DNA from: Candidatus Zipacnadum vermilionense
Lineage (GTDB): Bacteria > Armatimonadota > Zipacnadia > Zipacnadales > Zipacnadaceae
Reading direction: 5' to 3'
NCBI GenBank assembly: GCA_029821755.1
Contig: JALGSV010000010.1
Span: forward strand, 57,120-121,119
Length of the DNA stretch: 64,000 nt
The notes beneath the pieces were generated by a model that searched no databases, was not told where the DNA came from, and saw nothing but the letters and a program-made list of their open reading frames with translations. Every line of letters starts with the position of its first letter. Positions within the stretch are counted from its first letter, which is position 1. The position numbers and the translations under genes were made by a program. Positions 8,637 through 17,774 of this stretch are shown here, one piece after another.

Positions 8637-11600
8637 ATGGCTAGCCGACACCTTTCGCTGGTCACCTCGGCCCTCTTGGCCGCCTTGCTGCTGGTCTGCG
8701 TGGCCCCGGTCTGCGCGTCGCCTGACGTTGAGGCCCTACCGCTGGTCAGTGCCGGCCGCTACGTCGAGGCCCACACCGTGCTCGCCCCGTGGGTGCGTGA
8801 GCATCCCGAAGACCTCGGCTCTCGCTACTGGCTGGGCCGCGCCCTGCTCGGCGCCGGGCAGCGCGAGGCGGCTACCCAACAGTTCCAGTTCGTCTTGGAC
8901 AAGAAGCCGACCTCAATCGACACCCGTCTCTACCTCGCCCAGGCCCTCTGGGAGCTCCGCCGCCCTGACGCGGCTATCGCTCAGTTGCAGGAGCTGCTGC
9001 GCCGTGCTCCCCAGAACGTCAATGCCCAGGCCCTGCTCGACCGAGTCCAGCGCGGCGTTCGCCTTGCCCCCGCCATCCAGGCCGACCTGGGCGGCGGCGG
9101 CATCGCCTTCATCAACGGCGGACTACCCATTGACCCCGGCAACGTTGACCTGCTCACCTACAACGTCAAGGACTACACCTTCAACGACTCCCCCGCCGAC
9201 TGGATGATCACCTCCGGCACCTGGGCCACCACCAACCGCTGGACGTGCTCCCCCCAGTGGTCCTGGTACGGCGGCTATGCCCAGGACGGCCCCGCCACCA
9301 TCTGGACCAAGGAGGAGTTCGCCGGCGACCAGGTCGTGGATACCTACTTCGGGTTCAAGATGGGCTTCGGTATGGCTAACCCGGGCAAAGCCTACAAGGG
9401 CGGCAACGACGTCTGCCTCACCCTCTGCGGCGACGGCGCCAATCCGGCCAGCGGCTACACCTTCCACATCGGCGCCGACCATAACAGCGTAACGCGCATT
9501 ATGAAGGGCACCCAGGTCCTGGCCGAGAGCAACGCCCCCGAGGCTCTGCTTCCCAACTGGAACCTGGGCCAACCCAGCACCTACCAGTGGCACCGCCGCT
9601 GGTGGGCCTTCCGGGCGCGCAAGGCCGGCGACCGGCTACAACTGTACCTGGATAATCGCCTGGTCTTGGAGGCTCGCGATCCCCAGCCGCTCCCCAGCGG
9701 CCGCGTGGCCATGTGGGTCTATGATAACGGTATCATCGTCCCTCGCATCCGCATCTACTACCAGGATGTCGTCCGCCCGCGCACGGAGCCGGCCGGCGAG
9801 GAAGCTTGGATCGAACCCACCACTACCCTAGGCGAATCGCCCCTGGTGCTGACCTCCGCCTCTCACGCCTCCCTGCAGAACGACTTCGAGTACGGGCTGG
9901 GCTCGTGCAAGCCCCTCGACCCCGAGACCGGTGCCGTGCTCAACCTCTTGCCCGGCGGCGCCGCAGGCAACGGCAACTGTCTGGCGATCATCAACCGCTT
10001 TAGCGGCGGCAACTTTGGCGCCACTCTCTCCGAGGATCGCCTGAACGCCAAAGACTACTCGCGACTATCCTTCGACTATCGCTTGCCTCCCGAGGCCAAG
10101 GTCAATTTCTTCCTCGCCTCGCATGGCAAATGGTATGAGATCATCTTCAGCGGCCGGGAGGACCCGTCCCCGCGCACCGCGATTCTGGGCCGCATTCCCG
10201 GCGTGGTCGCCGACAACCAGTGGCACCATGCCGAGTTCGACCTACTCGGTGCGCTTGAGCAGGCCCTGGGCAGCACCACCACGCCCACCTTCCAGAACCT
10301 GCACCTGGCCAACTTCAACAACGGCGACTACCTCGGCGCCGGTTTCGGCGGCAATCCCGCCGGCTGCACCTACTACCTCGACAACCTCTACCTGGGCACG
10401 CCGCGCAAGGACCCGACCATTAAACTGGCCGCGCAACTGCCCACCGGCGCGCAGTACTCCGACTACGCCGTCAGCCTTGACCAGGACCCGCTGGGCGCCG
10501 CCGACAAACCCGCCGCCGAGCTGCCCGCGCAGATGACCGCGCCCGGCCCGGGCCTGTGGTATGTACACGTGCAGGCCAACCAGCAGGACGGCACCAGCGC
10601 CGGCACCGTCACCTACGCCGCGCGGGTGGCGGGAGGCGCGCCCACTGCCGCGGGCGCCGATCCCGCACCGCAGGGCCAAATTGGCGGTGGCGTCATCACC
10701 CTCAAGGTCAACGACCCCGGTGGCGCCGGAATTGACCCCGCCTCCGTCGCCGTCGAACTCAACGGCAGGACCATCAAGGCCGGCCAGCCGGGCGTGAGTG
10801 TGGACCTCCAAGCCCCCGCCGTGGTCGTCTACCCCGCCGAGGCGGGTATCACCCTCCAGGACGGCGGCAGCCTCCAGGTCAAGCTCGCGGCCCTCGCCGA
10901 CCGGGCGGGCACTGCCCTGGCCCAGCCCGTCACCTACAGCTACACTTACAGCGCCCAGGTCGATCGCGAGGCTCCCCCGGTTCCGATGGTACAGTTTCCG
11001 GAGCCGGACTTGATCAACCTTGACTTCGAGAGCAGCACCGGGGGCATCATACCCTACGGCGCTACCAACACTACTTCGGTCTCACTGGACCCCCTTACGG
11101 CCGCCTCCGGTAAGCGCAGCCTGCGGGTAATGTCCCTCGTCCCGGGCCTCTTTGGCTCTGTCTGCGGAGCCATGCTGGTCTCCCAGCCTTTCGACGCCGG
11201 TAAGTACCGCCTGCTCAGCTTCGACTACCGTATCCCGCCCTACTTGGCCATTGACCTGGGTCTCAACGCCGGCAACGGCATCCAGTACCTGCACATGACC
11301 AACCCAGACACGCCCAACAGCCTGGGGAGCCTGAACATCATCGCTGACGGCAAGTGGCACCACGTGGACGTCAACCTCTACGAGTTGCTGCGCCGGAGCA
11401 ATCCCGGACGGTCCAGTTACAAGATCTACCAAATGTTCATGGCCGACACCGGCGCCGTCATCGGTAATGGGCAGGGGGCTCAGTACCACCTGGATAACCT
11501 GTGCCTCTCGCCCGTGATCTCAGCGGCGCAGGGGCTGGACGTCGCCTGGGAGTCGCCCGACTTGGGCGGCATCAGCGCGGTGAGCTGGCGCATGGATCGG

Positions 11601-12863
11601 AGCGCCAACGCCACGCCGCCCCAGACTCCCCAGGCTCCGGACGCTCCCCTCAAGCTGGCCAAGGTCACCGACTTCAGCGGCTTCCTCTGCCTGCGCACCC
11701 GCGACACGGCCGGCAACTGGAGCCCGACCGTCACCCGCCCGCTCCTGGTGGACAGCGCGGCTCCCACCGCCACGGGCGCCAGCCCGGCCCCCAACACCCG
11801 CGCCGCGCCAGAGACCATCCGCTTGGCCCTGCGTGACCAGGGCGCAGCCGGCATCGACCCGCAGTCCATCGTCCTCACCGTGGGCAAAACCGACTACCGC
11901 ATCAGCAACCCGGAGTTGCAGTTCAACGGTGCCACCGGCGACTTGACTTGGTCCAGCTTGCAGTCCGGCCCGCGGCCCAGCGTCTTCCCCAACGGGCAGG
12001 CTGTGCAGGTGGCGCTCAAGTCCGCCGGGGACTTTGCCGGCAACTTGGTGGCCAACCCACCCCAGTGGTCCTGGGTCATGGACTACGCCCAAGACAAGCG
12101 GGGCCCCAAGCTGGTCAACCTGCTGAGTACCTCCCATCCGACCTTCCTGAGCGAGACCTTCGAGTCCGGCGCCACCGGCCAGGTCGCCGCCCAAAGCGGC
12201 TGCAGCGTCCGGGTCGTCAACCAGGACGCGGCCAGCGGCCAGAACTGCCTGGTCGTTCGCAAGACCGCCGGCCCCATGATGGCTCGCCTGTCCGGCACGC
12301 GGTTCCCGGCGGAGAAGTATCCCATGTTCACCTTCGACTACCGCCTGAAAAATCAGGTGCGCGTGAACCTCGTAGTCGAGATGCAGAGACGCCGCTACAT
12401 CTGGGCCCTCACCGGCCCCGCCGGCGGCGCGGTCGGGCAGGTCCCCGGCGTGCAGGCCGACGGCCAGTGGCACAAGGCCTTCATCAACCTCGCTCCGGCC
12501 CTGCGCAGCGGCCGCAAACAGGGCTCGCTCCTGGTCGATAACATCTACTTGCAGGAAATGGGCGGCGGGACCCCGCTCGGCGCCGAGGTAGGCCTGGACA
12601 ACCTCATCGTCGCCGCGGCCGGCTACGGCCCGGTCTTCTTCCGCTGGAGCGGCTCTGACGCCACCGGCATCCAGGGCGTGAGTTACATGCTGACCCAGGA
12701 CCCGGCGGACGTGCCCCCGGCCAAGGTGATGGATAAGGCCATGCAGCACACCTTCGACACCCCCGCCCCCGGCGTTTGGTTCCTGCGCATCCGCGCCCAG
12801 GACGGCGCCGGCAACTGGGGCCCGGTCGAGACCTACGCCGTGGTCAATCGCAATCCGGTGTAG
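8637..12863 (+). CDS. Giant secreted TPR and beta-sandwich repeat protein
   Basis: A 1408-aa protein. It has a signal peptide (residues 1-29, ending VCAS), then three to four TPR-like helices (about 30-150: YWLGRALLGAGQREAATQQF, YLAQALWELRRPDAAIAQLQ). The rest is extracellular modules. Three copies of a glycan-binding-like sandwich share a FDYRLPPEAK / FDYRIPPYLA / FDYRLKNQVR strand and a WHHAEFDL / WHHVDVNL / WHKAFINL strand, each ending in YLDNLYLG-like text. Between them are Big-like linkers (ASPAPNTRAAPETIRLAL). The C-terminus is a FRWSGSDATGI fibronectin-like segment. TPR on an exported chain is typical of EPS-export scaffolds. Start ATG is 2 bp after the upstream stop. Confidence 0.8.
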   Translation: MASRHLSLVTSALLAALLLVCVAPVCASPDVEALPLVSAGRYVEAHTVLAPWVREHPEDLGSRYWLGRALLGAGQREAATQQFQFVLDKKPTSIDTRLYLAQALWELRRPDAAIAQLQELLRRAPQNVNAQALLDRVQRGVRLAPAIQADLGGGGIAFINGGLPIDPGNVDLLTYNVKDYTFNDSPADWMITSGTWATTNRWTCSPQWSWYGGYAQDGPATIWTKEEFAGDQVVDTYFGFKMGFGMANPGKAYKGGNDVCLTLCGDGANPASGYTFHIGADHNSVTRIMKGTQVLAESNAPEALLPNWNLGQPSTYQWHRRWWAFRARKAGDRLQLYLDNRLVLEARDPQPLPSGRVAMWVYDNGIIVPRIRIYYQDVVRPRTEPAGEEAWIEPTTTLGESPLVLTSASHASLQNDFEYGLGSCKPLDPETGAVLNLLPGGAAGNGNCLAIINRFSGGNFGATLSEDRLNAKDYSRLSFDYRLPPEAKVNFFLASHGKWYEIIFSGREDPSPRTAILGRIPGVVADNQWHHAEFDLLGALEQALGSTTTPTFQNLHLANFNNGDYLGAGFGGNPAGCTYYLDNLYLGTPRKDPTIKLAAQLPTGAQYSDYAVSLDQDPLGAADKPAAELPAQMTAPGPGLWYVHVQANQQDGTSAGTVTYAARVAGGAPTAAGADPAPQGQIGGGVITLKVNDPGGAGIDPASVAVELNGRTIKAGQPGVSVDLQAPAVVVYPAEAGITLQDGGSLQVKLAALADRAGTALAQPVTYSYTYSAQVDREAPPVPMVQFPEPDLINLDFESSTGGIIPYGATNTTSVSLDPLTAASGKRSLRVMSLVPGLFGSVCGAMLVSQPFDAGKYRLLSFDYRIPPYLAIDLGLNAGNGIQYLHMTNPDTPNSLGSLNIIADGKWHHVDVNLYELLRRSNPGRSSYKIYQMFMADTGAVIGNGQGAQYHLDNLCLSPVISAAQGLDVAWESPDLGGISAVSWRMDRSANATPPQTPQAPDAPLKLAKVTDFSGFLCLRTRDTAGNWSPTVTRPLLVDSAAPTATGASPAPNTRAAPETIRLALRDQGAAGIDPQSIVLTVGKTDYRISNPELQFNGATGDLTWSSLQSGPRPSVFPNGQAVQVALKSAGDFAGNLVANPPQWSWVMDYAQDKRGPKLVNLLSTSHPTFLSETFESGATGQVAAQSGCSVRVVNQDAASGQNCLVVRKTAGPMMARLSGTRFPAEKYPMFTFDYRLKNQVRVNLVVEMQRRRYIWALTGPAGGAVGQVPGVQADGQWHKAFINLAPALRSGRKQGSLLVDNIYLQEMGGGTPLGAEVGLDNLIVAAAGYGPVFFRWSGSDATGIQGVSYMLTQDPADVPPAKVMDKAMQHTFDTPAPGVWFLRIRAQDGAGNWGPVETYAVVNRNPV

Positions 12864-12911
12864 TTCTGGAGGCGAGAAGCGGGAGGCGGGAGGCGAGAAC
12901 GGTGGACGCCG

Positions 12912-12998
12912 CCTCCGCGTGGCGCGGGCTTTCTAGCCCGCACGGGGAAAGCGTATGCCCCTCGGAGGGCGGGCTAGAAAGCCCGCCCCACGCGGAGG
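12912..12998. repeat. 30-bp inverted repeat with self-complementary arms
   Basis: The arms are 12912-12941 and 12969-12998, complementary at 29 of 30 positions, with a 27-bp spacer. Each arm also folds on itself (GCGGGCT-TTCT-AGCCCGC). It lies downstream of the giant secreted gene and before its terminator, and has no coding content. Confidence 0.8.
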
Positions 12999-13031
12999 GG
13001 AGGTCCCCGACCTGGCCCGCGAGAAATGATA

Positions 13032-13062
13032 GGGGGAGGCTCCCAACCAGCCTCCCCCTTTT
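13032..13062 (+). terminator. Rho-independent terminator
   Basis: 10-bp perfect stem GGGGGAGGCT/AGCCTCCCCC with loop CCCAACC, then TTTT. It closes the transcription unit of the secreted proteins. Confidence 0.8.
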
Positions 13063-13093
13063 GGCGTCTACCTGGAGCCGGCGCTGATTCCCC

Positions 13094-14824
13094 ATGACCG
13101 ACCCGTCCGCACAACCTGTCCACCCTCTCCCCGCCTGGCTAGTTCCGGCGGGGCTGGTGGCTCTGGCCCTGGTGGTTCGCCTCCCCGGCTTCACCTGGGG
13201 CCTGCCGGACTCGACGCACCTCTTCTCCTATCATCCCGACGAGTACCACTCCCTGCGTGGCCTGCTCTCCCTGGTGCTCGCCGGCGATCTCAACCCGCAC
13301 TTCTTCAACTACGGCAGCCTTTACCTCTACTTGGTCGCCGCCGCCGTCATGCTGTTGCACCCCGACGCGGCCCTGACCCCCTGGGCCGAGCAGATCGCCA
13401 CCGGGCACGCCGGGCCGCTGCTGCGCACCTGGACCCTCGATGCGCGCCTGGTCTCCCTGGCCGCCTCGCTGGCCACGGTCTATGTGGTCTACCTCCTGGC
13501 CCTGCGCCTGCAGAGCGGTGGCGAGCGGCCTACGCTCCGCGCCCTCGGCGGCGCTACCGGTAGCGCCGCCCTCGTCGCCCTGGCCCCCCTCGCCTCCCTC
13601 ACCGCCCGCTACGGCACCGTAGACTCGACGCAGTCCCTCTTCCTGTGTCTCTCGCTCTACTTCTGCGTCCTCCTCTTCACCCGGCCCACCTGGAAGACCG
13701 TCGCCTGGGCCGGTATCTGCGCCGGCCTGGCGGCCTCCACCAAGTACAACGGCGTGGTGGTCCTGGTCGCCCCGCTGCTCGCCTCTCTCCTGGCTCCCGC
13801 GCCCGTTGCGCCCGCTGCCCCCCAGAGGAAGCGCCAGCGCCAGGGAGCCCCGCCCCACACCGGCGAGACCTCGGCGCCACGCGGACCGCGCCCTACCGAG
13901 GTCCTCTGCCGCTGGGCGGCGGCGCTGACCGGCGCGGCGCTCGCCTTTGTGGTGACTTCTCCCTACACCTTCCTCGCCTGGCAAGAGGCTTCGGAGGGTA
14001 TCCTCTTCGAACTGCGCCACATGGGGCAGGGCGAGCAGCTCGCCGTCCTGGCCGACCCCTCCGGCTTTCTCTTCCATCTCCAGCATCTGCTGGCGCCCGG
14101 CCTGGGGCTGCCGGTCCTGCTGGCCGTGGCCGGCGCCATCTGGGTTGTGGGGCAGCGCCGCCGCGAGTGGTACCCGCTCCTGCTCTTTGCCGTCGTCTGG
14201 TTCGTCATGATCGGCCTGGCCCAGGTTCGCTACCCGCGCTACGAGCTGCCGCTGATCGCCCCCCTCGCGCTGCTGGCGGCCGCGCCTCTGGGGTCGCTGG
14301 TTCGCGGGCGTCGGGTCTACCAGGGGGTGCTGGCCGGCGGGGCGCTGCTCGCTCTCTTCTGGTGCGGTCAGGTCGCCCTGGGCCTGCGCGGCCCCCGCCC
14401 TCAGGATCAGGCGCTTTCGCAGCTCCTGCAGGCCTCCTCACCCACCCAGGCCATCGGCTTCGTTGAGGCGCCCTGGTTTGCCGACCCGCCCGTCAACTAC
14501 TGCAACGGCGGCGCGGCCCTGGGCAGCGTCCCGCTGTGGCGGAGCTACGGGCGCGAGCTTCGGCCTGTCGTGGTGAATCCCAGCCTGCGGTCCGATCCCG
14601 CTTCCGGAGAGCCGTCGTCGCCCTTCTTCGTCACCACCGATTTCGGCCTGGGCGCCCTGCTTCGTGCCGACGACGTCAACGCCTCTCAGTTCGTCCTGGG
14701 CCTGGCGACGCAGTACCGCGCCACCGAGGTCGGCGGGACTCCCTTCGCGCTAGTTCCCTGGCCCCTCGGTCCCGACTGGCGCTATCCTTGGCCGCGTATT
14801 GACCTATGGCAACACAAAGAATGA
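13094..14824 (+). CDS. PMT/ArnT-like membrane glycosyltransferase (GT39/GT83 type)
   Basis: A 576-aa protein with about ten or more membrane spans. The first periplasmic loop carries the acidic catalytic motif HPDEYHSLRGLL (around residue 47), equivalent to the DE/DD motif of protein O-mannosyltransferases and ArnT. The large segment after NYGSLYLYL and the VDSTQSLFLCLSLYF and LAASTKYNG motifs fit the family. It would transfer a sugar from a polyprenyl-phosphate donor to an acceptor in the periplasm. Acceptor unknown. A short hydrophilic insert near residues 240-265 (PQRKRQRQG) is cytosolic. Its stop region overlaps a possible start of the FG-GAP gene. Confidence 0.85.
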   Translation: MTDPSAQPVHPLPAWLVPAGLVALALVVRLPGFTWGLPDSTHLFSYHPDEYHSLRGLLSLVLAGDLNPHFFNYGSLYLYLVAAAVMLLHPDAALTPWAEQIATGHAGPLLRTWTLDARLVSLAASLATVYVVYLLALRLQSGGERPTLRALGGATGSAALVALAPLASLTARYGTVDSTQSLFLCLSLYFCVLLFTRPTWKTVAWAGICAGLAASTKYNGVVVLVAPLLASLLAPAPVAPAAPQRKRQRQGAPPHTGETSAPRGPRPTEVLCRWAAALTGAALAFVVTSPYTFLAWQEASEGILFELRHMGQGEQLAVLADPSGFLFHLQHLLAPGLGLPVLLAVAGAIWVVGQRRREWYPLLLFAVVWFVMIGLAQVRYPRYELPLIAPLALLAAAPLGSLVRGRRVYQGVLAGGALLALFWCGQVALGLRGPRPQDQALSQLLQASSPTQAIGFVEAPWFADPPVNYCNGGAALGSVPLWRSYGRELRPVVVNPSLRSDPASGEPSSPFFVTTDFGLGALLRADDVNASQFVLGLATQYRATEVGGTPFALVPWPLGPDWRYPWPRIDLWQHKE

Positions 14825-14860
14825 CCATTAGAAACCCCTTGCGCCTCAGTCCCCTTTCCG

Positions 14861-14917
14861 CCTCCCCCTCGCCTGCCAGGGGCGTTCGCGCCCAGGGAGG
14901 GGGCCTGGGGGTGAGGC
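14861..14917 (+). repeat. Dispersed C/G-run repeat, copy 1
   Basis: A C-run (CCTCCCCCTCGCC), a GGGCGTTCGCGCCC hairpin, a G-run and the tail GGGGGTGAGGC. It is the same architecture as the copies at 31231, 53289 and 55695. The tail supplies a good ribosome site and the GTG that I take as the start of the FG-GAP gene. Confidence 0.75.
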
Positions 14918-16746
14918 TCTCTCTGCTGCTCCTCCTGCTGTGCGTACCTGTCCACGCCCAGTCCCTCGGCATGCTTCTGCGCGCCGGGCTGACCCCGGGC
15001 GTGGAGAGCAAGGTCCTGCGCCTGGCCGAGGGGCCACTCACCGGCGGGCCCGGGACGGACCTGGCACTACTACCGGCGGAGGACGCCGCTCCGGCCGGGC
15101 TGCTGCTGGGCTCGCAGTGGGGCGACCTGACCTTCTACGCTGGAGAACCGGGTAACGTCTACGGGTCGCCCGACTCGTGGCTGGGCGCGAATTCCCGACA
15201 ATGGCACTGGCCCCCGATCGCGCGACAGGTCTCCCCGGAGAGCGCTGACTGGGACGGGGACGGTCATCCCGACCTGCTGCTGGGCTGGGGGAGCCTGTTG
15301 CTGTACTATCCTCGCGTCGGCGGCGGCCTCGGCGCCGGGCGGCAGATGGAGACCGCCGACGGGGAACGGCTGACCGATCAAGTGCGGGTGCAGGACCCCC
15401 GCGCCGGACACCTAGCTCCCTGCGCCGGTGATTTCGACGGTGATGGTAAGCCGGACTTACTGCTCGGTGCCGACGACGGCAGCCTGTGGTGGTGTCGTAA
15501 TGAGGCCGAGCAGGGCTTCTCCCTGGGCCCGCCGGAGCGCATCATGGGCCCCACTGGGCCAGTGCAGGCCCCCGAGGGCCGCGCTCGCCCCGCTCTGGGC
15601 GACCTGAATGGCGATGGTCGCCCGGACCTACTCGTCGGCAGTGCCCGCGGCGTCTTGACTCTTTATCCGGCCATGCCCACCGGCCTCGGCCCCCCGCAGT
15701 CCCTCACCTGGACTACCCCGCCCGATCCGCCGCTCCTCGGCGGCGTCTCTCCGCGCTTGCTGCCGGGCGGAGCCCGACTCCTTCTGGGGGAGGCCGCCGG
15801 CTTCGTCCGCGCCGTGCAGGTCACGCCCACCGGCACCCTCACCGACCGTGGCCGCTTGACCGGCCGCGAGGTCCCTCTCGCCCTGGGGATGGCCCCTGCC
15901 ATCTGTCTGGCCGACGAGGACGGCGACGGCGCCCTTGACCTGCTGGCTGGCGACGCCTCCGGCCGGGTCACCGTCTACCCCAACCGCGACCCCGCGGGCG
16001 GATGGAGCCTGGGCTCCCCCCGGCCGCTGCGCGACAAGCAGGGCGCGCCGGTGGCGATCGCTAGCGGCTACGCCTGGCCCTTGCTGCTGGATATCGACGG
16101 CGACCGCGACCTGGACCTGTTGCTGGGCACCGGCGGGGGGCAGGTAGAGCTGTGGCTTAACCAGGGGGGCCTGATCCGCGGCGCGCCCCTAACTGCCGGG
16201 GCCGGCCCCATCCAGGCCGCCGGTCCGCTCACCGTGCAGATCGGGGACTGGGAGGGCGAGGGCAAGCTCGACCTCTTCGTGGGCTGCGAGACGGCGCCGG
16301 AGGTGGAGGCGAACCGTATCCAGGTCCGCCCCGGCCAAACCGCCTTCTTCAAAAACGAGGCCCAGGGCAGGCCCGCCCTGCCCATCTTCAACAAGGGCAC
16401 GCTGCTGGACGTGCATTGGCGCAAGGGTGACTCCGGCGGCACGCTCGGCCATCTGGGGGACCTGGGCCTCACCGCGTGCCTGCCCCTGCCCGGCGCCCAG
16501 CCGCCCACGCGCTTCCTGGCCACCGGCCACACCGGAACGTACCTGCTGGCCTGCGAGAGCGCCCCGCCACTGTACCCGCTGCTCACGCTGACCGCCCCCG
16601 GCTCCGCCCCCCCGGTCGCCCTGCTGCCTAGCCTGTACTCGGTAGCCGTCAGCACCAGCCGCACCGGTCGCCCGGCCCAGCTCCTCTGCGCCCTGCGCGA
16701 GTACGGCCTGGTCTGCGTCTACGAGGCAGCGGCGCTGGGGCTGTAG
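14911..16746 (+). CDS. Secreted FG-GAP/VCBS repeat (beta-propeller) protein
   Basis: Six or more FG-GAP units with calcium-binding-like D-x-D/N-G-D-G-x-x-D motifs: DWDGDGHPDLLLG, DFDGDGKPDLLLG, DLNGDGRPDLLVG, DEDGDGALDLLAG, DIDGDRDLDLLLG and DWEGEGKLDLFVG. These build an integrin-like beta-propeller. The signal peptide is VRLSLLLLLLCVPVHAQ. I choose GTG 14911 because AGGGAGGGGG lies 10 bases upstream and the signal peptide follows at once. ATG 14821 (ATGA overlap with the previous gene) and 14806 are in frame but would add a low-complexity 30-35 residue leader encoded by a dispersed repeat. Role unknown: surface display or adhesion. Confidence 0.82.
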   Translation: MRLSLLLLLLCVPVHAQSLGMLLRAGLTPGVESKVLRLAEGPLTGGPGTDLALLPAEDAAPAGLLLGSQWGDLTFYAGEPGNVYGSPDSWLGANSRQWHWPPIARQVSPESADWDGDGHPDLLLGWGSLLLYYPRVGGGLGAGRQMETADGERLTDQVRVQDPRAGHLAPCAGDFDGDGKPDLLLGADDGSLWWCRNEAEQGFSLGPPERIMGPTGPVQAPEGRARPALGDLNGDGRPDLLVGSARGVLTLYPAMPTGLGPPQSLTWTTPPDPPLLGGVSPRLLPGGARLLLGEAAGFVRAVQVTPTGTLTDRGRLTGREVPLALGMAPAICLADEDGDGALDLLAGDASGRVTVYPNRDPAGGWSLGSPRPLRDKQGAPVAIASGYAWPLLLDIDGDRDLDLLLGTGGGQVELWLNQGGLIRGAPLTAGAGPIQAAGPLTVQIGDWEGEGKLDLFVGCETAPEVEANRIQVRPGQTAFFKNEAQGRPALPIFNKGTLLDVHWRKGDSGGTLGHLGDLGLTACLPLPGAQPPTRFLATGHTGTYLLACESAPPLYPLLTLTAPGSAPPVALLPSLYSVAVSTSRTGRPAQLLCALREYGLVCVYEAAALGL

Positions 16747-16817
16747 CCCGTCTTCCCTTCCTTCACCATCTCTCCGCGTGTACAATCACCGCACAACCGC
16801 CCTTTCAGGAGCGTCCT

Positions 16818-17642
16818 ATGCCCACCCTCCCCACCATCTCCCTCGGCCCGCACCAGGTCAGCCGCCTGATTGTCGGCCACAATCCCATCTGCGGCCTGTC
16901 CCACCTCTCGCCGGAGCTGGACTGCGAGATGCGGGACTACTACACCGCCGAGAACGTCGTCTCGCTGCTGCACCAGTGCCAGGCCGAGGGGATCAACACC
17001 CTCCTGGCCCGGGGCGACTACCACCGCATCCTGCACTGGCGCGAGCTGTTCCGCCGCGAGGGCGGGGAGCTGCACTGGATCGCCCAGACCGCCTCGGAGA
17101 TGCACGATGTCTTTGAGAACATCCGCGTGCTGGCCGCCGCCGGGGCCGTGGGCATCTACCACCACGGCACCCGCACCGACCAGCTCTGGCACGCCGGGGA
17201 GATCGCTACGGTCAAGGATTACCTGCAGCACATCCGCGACCAGGGGCTGCAGGTGGGCCTGGCCACGCACATTCCGGAGGTCATCGAGCACGCCGACGAG
17301 CAGGGCTGGGACGTGGACTTCTACATGGCCTGCTTCTACAACCTAAGCGTGAAGCCGCGCGAGAGCGGGCTGGTGAACGGGCAGGGGAGCGCGCCGGAGG
17401 AGCAGTACGAGGAGTGGATGCCCGCGCGGATGTGCGAGACGATCCGGGCCACGGAGAAGACCTGCCTGGCCTTCAAGATCCTAGCCGCCGGCCGGCAGTG
17501 TAACAGCCAGGAGCAGGTAAGAGAGGCCTTCCGCTACGCCTTCGCCAACATCAAGGAGCAGGACGCGGTAGTAGTAGGCATGTTCCCCAAGCACGAGGAC
17601 CAGGTAGCGCTCAATGCGGGGTATGCGAGGGAGTTTGGGTAG
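16818..17642 (+). CDS. TIM-barrel protein of unknown function, aldo/keto-reductase-like
   Basis: A soluble protein of 274 aa without signal peptide. The N-terminus SLGPHQVSRLIVGHNPICG and the C-terminal segment AFRYAFANIKEQDAVVVGMF look like the first and last strands of an aldo/keto-reductase-type barrel. The canonical AKR tetrad (D-Y-K-H) cannot be assigned with confidence. A YHHGTRTDQLW segment (111-121) and LATHIPEVIEHADEQGWDVD are striking and may form the active site. A TACAAT -10-like element lies at 16781, about 35 bp upstream, and the ATG follows an AGGAG ribosome site. I know it only as a conserved hypothetical type. Confidence 0.7.
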   Translation: MPTLPTISLGPHQVSRLIVGHNPICGLSHLSPELDCEMRDYYTAENVVSLLHQCQAEGINTLLARGDYHRILHWRELFRREGGELHWIAQTASEMHDVFENIRVLAAAGAVGIYHHGTRTDQLWHAGEIATVKDYLQHIRDQGLQVGLATHIPEVIEHADEQGWDVDFYMACFYNLSVKPRESGLVNGQGSAPEEQYEEWMPARMCETIRATEKTCLAFKILAAGRQCNSQEQVREAFRYAFANIKEQDAVVVGMFPKHEDQVALNAGYAREFG

Positions 17643-17774
17643 CTGTCCCGGTGGCACCAGCGTCCCCCCGGTGCGGGGGGGGGAGGGGAGGGCGAGAAAA
17701 CCGGGCGGGTTACGCATGGTGTCCCCGGAATGCGGGATTCCGGAATTCCGGGATTCGCGGGGGAACTGAAGTCA

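Noticed and set aside
11520..12749. Long antisense ORF (409 codons) opposite the giant secreted gene
   Set aside because: It is the mirror of a GC-rich coding frame; no ribosome site and a composition typical of shadow frames. The same applies to other long antisense ORFs such as 20469-21641, 47162-48760 and 35502-36881.
17643..17774. GGGATTCCGGAATTCCGGGATTC palindromic stretch after the TIM-barrel gene
   Set aside because: Short and not matched elsewhere in the window; no T-run, so I do not call it a terminator or a mobile element.
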